From the NCBI GenBank assembly GCA_937921835.1, contig CAKZVG010000767.1:1-10111 (forward strand): a DNA stretch of 10,111 nt, in the 5' to 3' direction. The translations under genes were made by a program, and so were the position numbers. Source of the DNA: an uncultured Bryobacteraceae bacterium (GTDB lineage Bacteria > Acidobacteriota > Terriglobia > Bryobacterales > Bryobacteraceae). Under the pieces are notes generated by a model, which was given only the letters and a program-made list of their open reading frames with translations, did no database searches and was not told the origin of the DNA. Positions 1 through 6,209 of this stretch are shown here, piece after piece. The first letter of the stretch is position 1. Each line of letters begins with the position of its first letter.

Positions 1-1299
1 CAACATCTCGCGCAGGACAGCCGGGTTCTCGAAGGCCCCGTGCAGATAGGTGCCAAGGCAGCCCGCGGCGCGGACGCCTTCGGGCGCGCCGTCTTCGAGC
101 GTGGCGAACGGCGCGGCGTGCGGCGCCGCGGAGGTTTCTCCCATGTGGATCTCGTAGGCGCGGAACTCGATGCCCGCCGGCGTCCGGGCGCGCACGGCGC
201 GAGTGGTCTTTTCGCGGCGCATCACCGTCGCGACGGGCAGCAGGCCCAGCCCCGGCGCGGAGCGCTCGGGCGAATCCACGGCGTCCGGGTCGTCGATCCG
301 CTCGCCGAGCATCTGGTAGCCGCCGCATACGCCCACGATCAGCGCGCCCGCGCGGCGCTGCTCGATCACCCACTCGTCAAGCCGGTTGGCGCGCATCCAG
401 GCGAGGTCGGCGAGCGTGCTCTTTGTTCCGGGAAGAATCACCACCCGGAAGCGCCGGGCCAGCGGGCGGGTGATCCATGCGGCGTCGAGCCGCGAGAAGT
501 CGGTGAAATTCGAGATGCGGGGAAAGCGCAGGATGGCCACCTCCGCCCCGCTCTCCGGCGCGGCGAACGGGCGTTCGAGCGACACGCCGTCCTCGGCGTC
601 GATGGGCACGTTTTCGAGCATCGGAAACACCCCCAGGCAGGGGCGCGCGGTGAGCCGCTCGAGGATGCGGACGCCGTCGCCGAACAGCGACGGATCGCCG
701 CGGAAGCGGTTCACGGCGAAGCCGGGCACCAGCGGGCGTTCGCGCTCCTCGAGCAACTGAAAGGTGCCGGCGATGGAAGCGAAGATGCCGCCGCGGTCGA
801 TGTCTCCCACCAGCAGCACGGGCGCGTTGAGCCGCGTGGCGAGACCCAGGTTGACCAGGTCGCGCGCCTTCAGATTCAACTCGGCGATGCTGCCGGCGCC
901 CTCCATCACGATGAAATCGAACTGAGCGGCCAGCTCTTCGTAGGCTTCGCGCACCTTCGTCCAGAGGAAATCGAAGTGCTCGTAGTAGGCGCGCGCGGAA
1001 AGGTTGCGCCATACCTTGCCGCGCAGCACCACCTGGCTGCCCAGGTTGGAGGTCGGCTTGAGCAGGATGGGATTCATCAGGCTGGACGGCTCCAGCCCGC
1101 AGGCTTCGGCCTGCACCACCTGCGCGCGGCCGATTTCGCCGCCGTCCACGCAGGGGTAGGAGTTGTTGGACATGTTCTGCGCCTTGAAGGGCGCCACCCG
1201 CACGCCGCGCCGCCGCAGCCAGCGGCAAATGGCGGTGGCCATCCAGCTTTTTCCGGCGTGGGACGCGGTGCCGCCCACCAGCATGGCCCGGGTCTTCAT
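1..1299 (-). CDS. cobQ: Cobyric acid synthase CobQ/CbiP, C-terminus cut by window edge
   Basis: Glutamine- and ATP-dependent amidotransferase of cobalamin synthesis that amidates adenosylcobyrinic acid a,c-diamide at four carboxylates to give adenosylcobyric acid, in the cytoplasm. The frame stays open to base 1, giving 433 residues of an expected roughly 480-510, so about 50-70 are missing. The N-terminal CbiA-type synthetase domain (about residues 5-240) has the P-loop GTASHAGKS, then APFKAQNMSNNS, EGAGSIAELN and GDIDRGGIF (about 166-174). The GATase_3 domain starts near residue 254 (ISNFTDF) and holds the nucleophile Cys325 in GVCGGYQMLG, His385 in YEIHMGE and His420 in GTYLHG. The start at 1299 is supported by AGGA seven bases upstream; a Met at residue 6 is an alternative. 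The gene is divergent from the DUF1015 gene. No riboswitch precedes it, but a B12 riboswitch lies 3.6 kb away. The P-loop has His where many family members have Asp. Family assignment is near certain. Confidence 0.96.
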   Translation of the reverse strand, partial: MKTRAMLVGGTASHAGKSWMATAICRWLRRRGVRVAPFKAQNMSNNSYPCVDGGEIGRAQVVQAEACGLEPSSLMNPILLKPTSNLGSQVVLRGKVWRNLSARAYYEHFDFLWTKVREAYEELAAQFDFIVMEGAGSIAELNLKARDLVNLGLATRLNAPVLLVGDIDRGGIFASIAGTFQLLEERERPLVPGFAVNRFRGDPSLFGDGVRILERLTARPCLGVFPMLENVPIDAEDGVSLERPFAAPESGAEVAILRFPRISNFTDFSRLDAAWITRPLARRFRVVILPGTKSTLADLAWMRANRLDEWVIEQRRAGALIVGVCGGYQMLGERIDDPDAVDSPERSAPGLGLLPVATVMRREKTTRAVRARTPAGIEFRAYEIHMGETSAAPHAAPFATLEDGAPEGVRAAGCLGTYLHGAFENPAVLREML

Positions 1300-1325
1300 C
1301 CTGCTATCCTGATGGCTTCCTCGAA

Positions 1326-2477
1326 ATGGCAGCCGTTTATCCTTTCCGCGCCTGGCGCTACACCGCGCGAGCCGGGCGCATCGAAGACCTCGCCACGCAG
1401 CCCTACGACACGATTCCGCCCGAACTGGAAGCGCGCTACCGCCGCGCGAGTCCCTACAATCTGGCGCACCTGATCCTGCCCGAAAGCCACGCACGCTCGC
1501 GCGAGCTGGCGCGGGCCTGGATGGCGGCGGGCATCCTGGCGCGCGATGCCGAGCCGTCGATCTACCTCTACGAGCAGACCTTCCGGCTGCCGGAGACGGA
1601 TGAGGAGTTGACGCGCCGCGGCTTCATCGCGCTGGGGGACGTGGAACCCTACTCGCGCGGCGCCGTCCACCGGCACGAGCAGACGCTGACCGCGCCGCGC
1701 GAAGACCGGCTGGGCTTGCTGCGCGCCACCCGCATGCACCATGACAGCATCTTCATGCTGTATCCGGACGCAGACGGAGAGGTGGAGCGGATGCTCGACC
1801 CGGAGCGCGCCGAACCGCTTGCCGAACTCGCCGATTCTCAGCAGACGCGGCACCGGTTGTGGCGCGTGCGCGAGCCGGCGGCGATTCGGGGCGTCGCGGA
1901 TCGCATGCGGGACAAGAAGCTGCTGATCGCCGACGGCCACCACCGCTATGAGGCGGCGCTGGCGTTCGGAGCTCCGCGCGTGCTGATGACCTTCGTTCGT
2001 CTCGAGTCGCCGGGGCTGCGGACGCTGGCCGCGCATCGCGTGATTCACTCGCTGCCGGGCTTCGACGGGCGGGCGGCGCTCCAGGCGCTGCTCGAACGAT
2101 TCGCGCCCCGCGGAGGCGCGGGCACGGTGCGCTTCGAGGCCGTGCTTGCCGGTGTCGAGGGGCGGCACGCGATCGAAGTCCCGCGCGCGCCGGAGGAGCT
2201 GAACCTGACGGTCCTGCACGCGCGGGTGCTGGAGGAGGTGCTGGGCATCACGCCGGCCGACATCGCGGCGGAGCGCTACGTGCGCTACCGGCGGGGGCGC
2301 GAAGCAGCCGCCGAGGAGGTAGTGTCGGGCCGGGCGCAGGCGGCGTTTCTGGTGGAGCCGCTCGGGATCGGGGAGGTGGCGCGCCTGGGCTTCTCCGGCC
2401 GAACGCTGCCGCAGAAGAGCACCGATTTCTACCCGAAGCTCCTTTCGGGCCTCGTCATGAATTCGATCGATGACTGA
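1326..2477 (+). CDS. DUF1015 family protein (COG4198), function unknown
   Basis: A 383-residue, full-length member of the DUF1015 family, a widespread set of soluble bacterial proteins with no settled function. Visible family marks are PFRAWRY (6-12), QPYDTI (25-30), SPYNLAHLILPE (42-53), a HEQTL motif (117-121) followed by PREDRLGLLRAT (124-135), and DGHHRYEAAL (203-212). No signal peptide or membrane segment is seen, so it should be cytoplasmic. The DGHHR motif recalls ParB/sulfiredoxin-fold nucleotide-binding proteins, including free-serine kinases; that link is my inference, not an assignment. No other in-frame start lies just upstream, and no good Shine-Dalgarno precedes the ATG. The start is only 26 bp from the cobQ start, so the two genes must share or interleave their promoters. 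It ends 21 bp before the convergent receptor gene, with no evident terminator between them. Confidence 0.93.
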   Translation: MAAVYPFRAWRYTARAGRIEDLATQPYDTIPPELEARYRRASPYNLAHLILPESHARSRELARAWMAAGILARDAEPSIYLYEQTFRLPETDEELTRRGFIALGDVEPYSRGAVHRHEQTLTAPREDRLGLLRATRMHHDSIFMLYPDADGEVERMLDPERAEPLAELADSQQTRHRLWRVREPAAIRGVADRMRDKKLLIADGHHRYEAALAFGAPRVLMTFVRLESPGLRTLAAHRVIHSLPGFDGRAALQALLERFAPRGGAGTVRFEAVLAGVEGRHAIEVPRAPEELNLTVLHARVLEEVLGITPADIAAERYVRYRRGREAAAEEVVSGRAQAAFLVEPLGIGEVARLGFSGRTLPQKSTDFYPKLLSGLVMNSIDD

Positions 2478-2498
2478 AGGCGCGCCCACGTTGCGGTG

Positions 2499-4880
2499 CT
2501 AAAACAGCAGCCCGATGCCGCCCGTGGCCCAGGCACGCGGCGTGCGGAAGCCGTTTTCGAAGTACTCGTGGCCGAGCACGTTGCTGCCTTTCAGGGAGAA
2601 GCGCAACGTGCGGCGGTCCGAGAGCGGAAGGTTGTAATGCGCCGCGGCGTCCAGTTTGCGCGGACCGGGGAAGAGAAAGGCGCGGCCGGAAAGAACCGTC
2701 GGATGGGAACTGGCCGCGACGAAGTCGAGCGCCACGTCCCACCGCCGGGTGAGGTTCTGAAGCAGCACGGCGGAAAACAGGTGATCGGAGATGAACGGCG
2801 CTTTGAAGAAATCGCGCCCGCGCACGGTGGAGTTGCGCACGTCGGAGTTGTTGTAGGTGTAGGACGCCTGGAGAGTGGTGCGGCGCGCGGGGCGCGTTTC
2901 GGCCGCCAGTTCGAGGCCGCGCGCGAGGCCGCCGCCGGTGTTGATGTAGCCGCTCGATCGTCCGTAGGGATCGGAGGCGGGGCGCAGGAAGCCGCTTGAG
3001 TCGAAGGAAATCACTTCGCTCAGATCGGTGTAGAAATACGTCGCGCCGAGGCGCAGTTTCTGTCCGCCGAAATACTGGTCGAGGCCGAAGTCGAAGGCTT
3101 TCGAGCGTTCGGGTTTAAGGCGCGGGTCGCCCAGGGCGGAGAAGGCGCCGTCGAAGAAGAGCGTGCCATGGCGCTCGAAGATGGAGGGCGCGCGGTAGCC
3201 GTTGCCCGCGTGCGCGCGCAGCTTGGTGCCGGTGCGCGCCACGTAGTAGGCGAGCGCGGCATCGCCGGTGCGCGCCGCAGGCGGCGTCGCAACGCTCACT
3301 CCCTGATACACCGCGCGCCCGCCGGTGAAGCGCGGGGCGCTGAGCTGGAAGCGCTGCCAGCGTCCGGCGAAGGACACCTGCAAGCGCCCGGCGCGGATCT
3401 GGTGGGCGGCGAACAGGCTCTGGCTGCGCTGTCCGGCTTCGGCCGAGTACTGCTCGGGCACGGGGGCGGCGTCGCGGTAGGGGCTGAAGTAGCTTTCGCG
3501 CTCGAACTCGAATCCGGCGGTGAGCAGGTGGCGCGGCGAAAGATGCAGGTCGGTGCGCGCCTGCGCGGTGTCGATGCCTCCCTCGATGATCGAGGAGTTG
3601 TTGTAGAACGGCTCGAAGCGCACGCCGGCGGGCCCATCTTCGAAGTTCCGCCGGGTATCGACGCGCTGATAACTGGCGCGCCAGGAGGCGCCGGGGGCCA
3701 ACTGCTGCGTGAAGACGAAAGCGGAAGTGAAGCTGCGCGAGGAGCGGCGGCTGTCGGGATCGTCGAGGTTCGGCATGAAGTTGGCCGTTCCCCAGTCGAC
3801 GCGCTTGCCGCGCTCGACGGCGCGCTGCTCATCCCGCGAGACGGGGCGCGCGGCGATGGCGCCCGAGGGCGGCAGGAGACTGGCGGGCGCGGCGTAGGGC
3901 GAATCGTTCAGCGCCGCGAACCCGTCCATGGCCCAGACGCGCGCGCTGAGCGAGATTCCCGCGGCGGGGCGCGCCAGCGCGTAGCCGTGCGCGGTGTGGT
4001 TGCGCATGGGGTCGGAGCCCTCGATCCCGCGGGTGACGTTGAGATGCTGCGCGCCGAGGCTGAACTGGAGCCGCTCCCCGAGCGCGCCCCCGCTCAGCCG
4101 CGCGGCGCCGCGCGCCATTCCCAGGCCGCCGCCTTCGGCCTCGATGCGCCCGCCGAGCGGTCCTCCGCCTTCACCGGTGACGAGGTTGACAACCGCGCCG
4201 GTGGCGTTGCTGCCGTAGATCGACGCTCCGGTGCCGCGCAACACCTCGATGCGCTCGGTGTTGGCGAGGAACAGAGTTTCCAGGAAGGGCGTGGCGTCGC
4301 CCTGCGTGGTGGCGGCGTCGCGGAAGCGCAACCCGTCGATGGTGACGGCGGTGTCCTGCGCGCGCAGCCCGCGGCTCAGGATGCGGGTGAACGATCCCGG
4401 CCCGCCCAACTGCTGCACGCGGACGCCGGGAGCGCTCTGGAGGGCTCCGGTCACGGAATACTTCCCGAGCAGTTCCATCCGCTGCGCGTCGAGGACGCTC
4501 ACCGCGCGCGCCAGTTCGTCCACCGGTTGCGCGGTGCCGGTGGCGGTGACCACGACTTCGGTGCGCACCTGGTCGATGGAGAGAACCAGGTCGCAGGCGG
4601 CGTCCGCGTCGCCGACCACCAGCGGCGCGACGGCGCGGCCCGACAGCGACGGCGCCGAAGCTTCCAGCAGGTACTCGCCGCGCGGCAGATCGCCGAAGCG
4701 CCAGCTTCCGTCCTGAGCCGAGAAGCCGCTCAAGCGGACGCGGTTGTCGCGCGAGTAGAGGGTCACCCGCGCGTTGGAAACGGCCTGGCCGGACGGGTCG
4801 AGGATGCGCCCCGAGGCGGTCGCGGCAAAAACAGGAAACGTGGTCAATGTCAGTATGGTGAGAAGCAGGATCCGTCGCAT
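2499..4880 (-). CDS. btuB: BtuB-like TonB-dependent outer-membrane receptor (cobalamin uptake)
   Basis: Outer-membrane receptor that would import vitamin B12 or related corrinoids into the periplasm using TonB energy. The protein is 793 residues, against about 614 in E. coli BtuB. In order: a signal peptide (1-19, ending VFA); a carboxypeptidase-regulatory-like beta-sandwich domain (about 22-100, with ASGRILDPSGQAVSNARVTL); a TonB-box-like segment EVVVTATG (108-115); a plug domain (about 118-236, with LQSAPGVRVQQLGG, TVTIDG-like VTIDGLR and IEVLRGTGASIYGSNATGAVVNLVTG); and a beta-barrel to the C-terminus, which ends in the Phe typical of outer-membrane proteins (GLLF). The frame is open further upstream to 5123, but that part overlaps the riboswitch and has no protein features; the start at 4880 has a strong Shine-Dalgarno and begins a clean signal peptide. 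The extra N-terminal domain is common in Acidobacteriota receptors. Substrate is inferred from the upstream cobalamin riboswitch and plug similarity to BtuB. Confidence 0.93.
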   Translation of the reverse strand: MRRILLLTILTLTTFPVFAATASGRILDPSGQAVSNARVTLYSRDNRVRLSGFSAQDGSWRFGDLPRGEYLLEASAPSLSGRAVAPLVVGDADAACDLVLSIDQVRTEVVVTATGTAQPVDELARAVSVLDAQRMELLGKYSVTGALQSAPGVRVQQLGGPGSFTRILSRGLRAQDTAVTIDGLRFRDAATTQGDATPFLETLFLANTERIEVLRGTGASIYGSNATGAVVNLVTGEGGGPLGGRIEAEGGGLGMARGAARLSGGALGERLQFSLGAQHLNVTRGIEGSDPMRNHTAHGYALARPAAGISLSARVWAMDGFAALNDSPYAAPASLLPPSGAIAARPVSRDEQRAVERGKRVDWGTANFMPNLDDPDSRRSSRSFTSAFVFTQQLAPGASWRASYQRVDTRRNFEDGPAGVRFEPFYNNSSIIEGGIDTAQARTDLHLSPRHLLTAGFEFERESYFSPYRDAAPVPEQYSAEAGQRSQSLFAAHQIRAGRLQVSFAGRWQRFQLSAPRFTGGRAVYQGVSVATPPAARTGDAALAYYVARTGTKLRAHAGNGYRAPSIFERHGTLFFDGAFSALGDPRLKPERSKAFDFGLDQYFGGQKLRLGATYFYTDLSEVISFDSSGFLRPASDPYGRSSGYINTGGGLARGLELAAETRPARRTTLQASYTYNNSDVRNSTVRGRDFFKAPFISDHLFSAVLLQNLTRRWDVALDFVAASSHPTVLSGRAFLFPGPRKLDAAAHYNLPLSDRRTLRFSLKGSNVLGHEYFENGFRTPRAWATGGIGLLF

Positions 4881-4886
4881 TGCAAG

Positions 4887-4893
4887 CCCTCCC
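4887..4893 (-). promoter_or_regulatory. Shine-Dalgarno of the BtuB-like gene
   Basis: GGGAGGG on the minus strand, with the GGAGG core seven bases before the ATG at 4880. It fixes the start there rather than at the far upstream in-frame Met. It is the likely target of riboswitch control: GGGCU at 4889-4885, overlapping this site, is complementary to AGCCC at 4931-4927 directly at the riboswitch's 3' edge. The pairing is only five base pairs and is not proven. Confidence 0.75.
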
Positions 4894-4930
4894 TTCGAAG
4901 GCCGTCGAACGCACCGTGGGTGGCACGGGC

Positions 4931-5104
4931 TACCGGCAGGTCTTCGGACTCGCAGGCGTCTTGCTCGTATCCTACCGGCCGCCGCTTCCCAGCCCTTTGG
5001 GCCAGTGCTTGGTGGCGGCTTTCGTTCCTGCTCACCGCTGCGGGGCAGTCCCGGATTCGCACCGGGTTCCCTTTTGACGCGCGCCCGGGGCGCGCGTACC
5101 GGCA
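4931..5104 (-). ncRNA. Cobalamin (AdoCbl-type) riboswitch
   Basis: Cis-acting RNA in the leader of the BtuB-like gene; binding of a cobalamin should switch off receptor synthesis. Reading the minus strand, the diagnostic blocks occur in order: the P1 5' strand TGCCGGTA (5104-5097); a GC hairpin of nine base pairs with a three-base loop (5097-5077); AAAAGGGAA; CCCGG-TGCGAAT-CCGGG; the conserved core GACTGCCCCGCAGCGGTGAG; GCCGCC...CACTGG...CTGGGAAGCGGC; and the B12 box GCGAGTCCGAAGACCTGCC, leading into the P1 3' strand TGCCGGTA (4938-4931). P1 closes as eight pairs, two of them G-U. Both the E. coli btuB leader and this one end in the GAAGACCUGCCGG form. The 50 bases between it and the ATG show no terminator hairpin with a U tract, so translational control is more likely than attenuation. 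A weak -10-like TACACT at 5119-5114 would place transcription start close to 5107; this is tentative. Confidence 0.96.
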
Positions 5105-5134
5105 GCGCTTCGTAGTGTAACATAGAGACTCATC

Positions 5135-5139
5135 GGAGG
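5135..5139 (+). promoter_or_regulatory. Shine-Dalgarno of the D-2-hydroxyacid dehydrogenase gene
   Basis: GGAGG ends five bases before the ATG at 5145 and supports that start, which keeps the twin-arginine signal. It sits only 31 bp from the outer end of the divergent riboswitch, so the promoters for both directions must fit in, or overlap, roughly 40 bp. Confidence 0.75.
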
Positions 5140-5144
5140 GACCC

Positions 5145-6209
5145 ATGGCGAACCCGGCGAACCCCTTCTCAAGGCGCGCGCTGCTGGCGGGGCCGGCGCT
5201 GGCCGCGGCCGCGATGAACGCCCAGCCGCCCGCGGCGCGGCGCGGGCCGGTCCGCATTGTAACCACCACGGCGTTTGATCCGGACGAGCTGCGGCAGATC
5301 CAGTCCGCGGCCGGCGTGCCGGTGGAAATCGTGGTTGCGTCGAAAGGAGACCTCAGGCAGAAACTGGCGGACGCGGAGGTGCTCTTCGGGAGCCTGCCCG
5401 GCAAGGAACTCGACTCCGCGCCCCGGCTGCGCTGGATCCAGGCCGCGGCGGCGGGTGTCGAATGGATCGACGATCTTCACCGCCGCAGTCCGATTCCCAT
5501 CACCAACATGGCGCGTGTCTTCGCGCCCGGCATCGCGGAGACCGCGCTGGGGCTGCTGCTGGCGCTCACGCGGCGCATCGGGACGGACTACGTGCCGCAG
5601 TTTCTGCGCCGCGAGTGGAAGCCGCGTGGAACCGTGCGTTCGGCCGACCACATCGAACTCGCCGGGCGGCTGATGGGCATCGTGGGGATGGGCGGCATCG
5701 GGAGCGAAGTGGCGCGCCGGGCGCACTACGGATTCGGCATGCGGGTGGTGGCGACCGACGCAAAGCCGCTGCCGAGGCCGCATTTCGTCGAAGAGCTGCA
5801 CAGCCCGGAGTGGTTCGAGGAGATGGTTCCGCGGGTGGACGTGCTGGTGCTGGCGGCGCCGCTGACGGCGAAGACGCGCGGCATGGTCAACGAGGCGGTG
5901 TTCCGGCGCATGAAGCGCACGGCGTACTTGCTCGCGCTGTCGCGCGGGCCGCTGTTCGACGATCAGGCGCTCGTGAAGGCGCTCCGGGAGGGCTGGATCG
6001 CCGGCGCCGGGCTGGACGTGTTCCCGCAGGAGCCGGTCCCGCGGGAGCATCCGATCTTCGATTGCCCGAACGTGGTGATGACGCCGCACACCTCCGGTTG
6101 GGGTGTGGAACGCCAGCAACGGCTGGTGGCGTTCTTCGCCGAGAACGTGCGGCGCTACGCGGCGGGGCTGCCGCTGCTGAATGTGGTGGACAAGGAGGCG
6201 GGTTACTAA
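5145..6209 (+). CDS. D-isomer-specific 2-hydroxyacid dehydrogenase with Tat signal
   Basis: NAD-type oxidoreductase of the D-2-hydroxyacid dehydrogenase superfamily, expected to interconvert a D-2-hydroxy acid and a 2-keto acid; the substrate cannot be told from sequence. The protein is 354 residues. An N-terminal signal (1-26) has SRRALLAG with the twin Arg10-Arg11, an alanine-rich stretch and MNAQ as a possible cleavage site. The split catalytic domain includes WIQAAAAGVEWID (97-109). The Rossmann domain has GMGGIG (181-186) and Asp205 at the end of the second strand, favouring NAD over NADP. The catalytic triad is present: Arg267 (SRGPL), Glu296 (PQEP) and His315 (TPHTSG). Its stop directly abuts the sulfatase start, so the two are co-transcribed. 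A cofactor-using dehydrogenase with an export signal is odd; it would have to leave the cell folded with NAD bound, as Tat permits. The function call is firm; export is likely but not certain. Confidence 0.92.
   Translation: MANPANPFSRRALLAGPALAAAAMNAQPPAARRGPVRIVTTTAFDPDELRQIQSAAGVPVEIVVASKGDLRQKLADAEVLFGSLPGKELDSAPRLRWIQAAAAGVEWIDDLHRRSPIPITNMARVFAPGIAETALGLLLALTRRIGTDYVPQFLRREWKPRGTVRSADHIELAGRLMGIVGMGGIGSEVARRAHYGFGMRVVATDAKPLPRPHFVEELHSPEWFEEMVPRVDVLVLAAPLTAKTRGMVNEAVFRRMKRTAYLLALSRGPLFDDQALVKALREGWIAGAGLDVFPQEPVPREHPIFDCPNVVMTPHTSGWGVERQQRLVAFFAENVRRYAAGLPLLNVVDKEAGY
6192..6198 (+). promoter_or_regulatory. Shine-Dalgarno of the sulfatase gene
   Basis: AAGGAGG lies inside the last codons of the dehydrogenase gene, 11 bases before the GTG at 6210 and 14 before the ATG at 6213. 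The spacing favours GTG slightly; codon preference favours ATG. The two options differ by one residue. Its position implies translational coupling to the upstream gene. Confidence 0.65.

Noticed and set aside
40..1473. Open frame of 477 codons on the + strand opposite cobQ
   Set aside because: Low-complexity Arg/Ala/Gly/His-rich translation typical of the antisense strand of a high-GC gene; the opposite strand encodes a clear CobQ with all motifs.
1296..2489. Open frame of 397 codons on the minus strand opposite the DUF1015 gene
   Set aside because: The + strand carries all DUF1015 motifs; the minus-strand translation has His/Arg/Gln-rich shadow composition.
2478..2498. Bidirectional terminator between the convergent DUF1015 and receptor genes
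   Set aside because: The 21 bp gap has no good inverted repeat and no T run.
5077..5097. GC-rich nine-base-pair hairpin as an independent terminator
   Set aside because: It has no following U tract in either direction that would suit a gene end, and it falls where cobalamin riboswitches often carry an optional stem.
3168..5120. Open frame of 650 codons on the + strand opposite the receptor and riboswitch
   Set aside because: No recognisable domain, composition of an antisense shadow, and it runs through a structured RNA on the other strand.
4881..5123. N-terminal extension of the BtuB-like protein starting at 5123
   Set aside because: The extra 81 codons lie on the riboswitch and its leader, are Arg/Pro-rich, and precede an excellent Shine-Dalgarno plus signal peptide at 4880.
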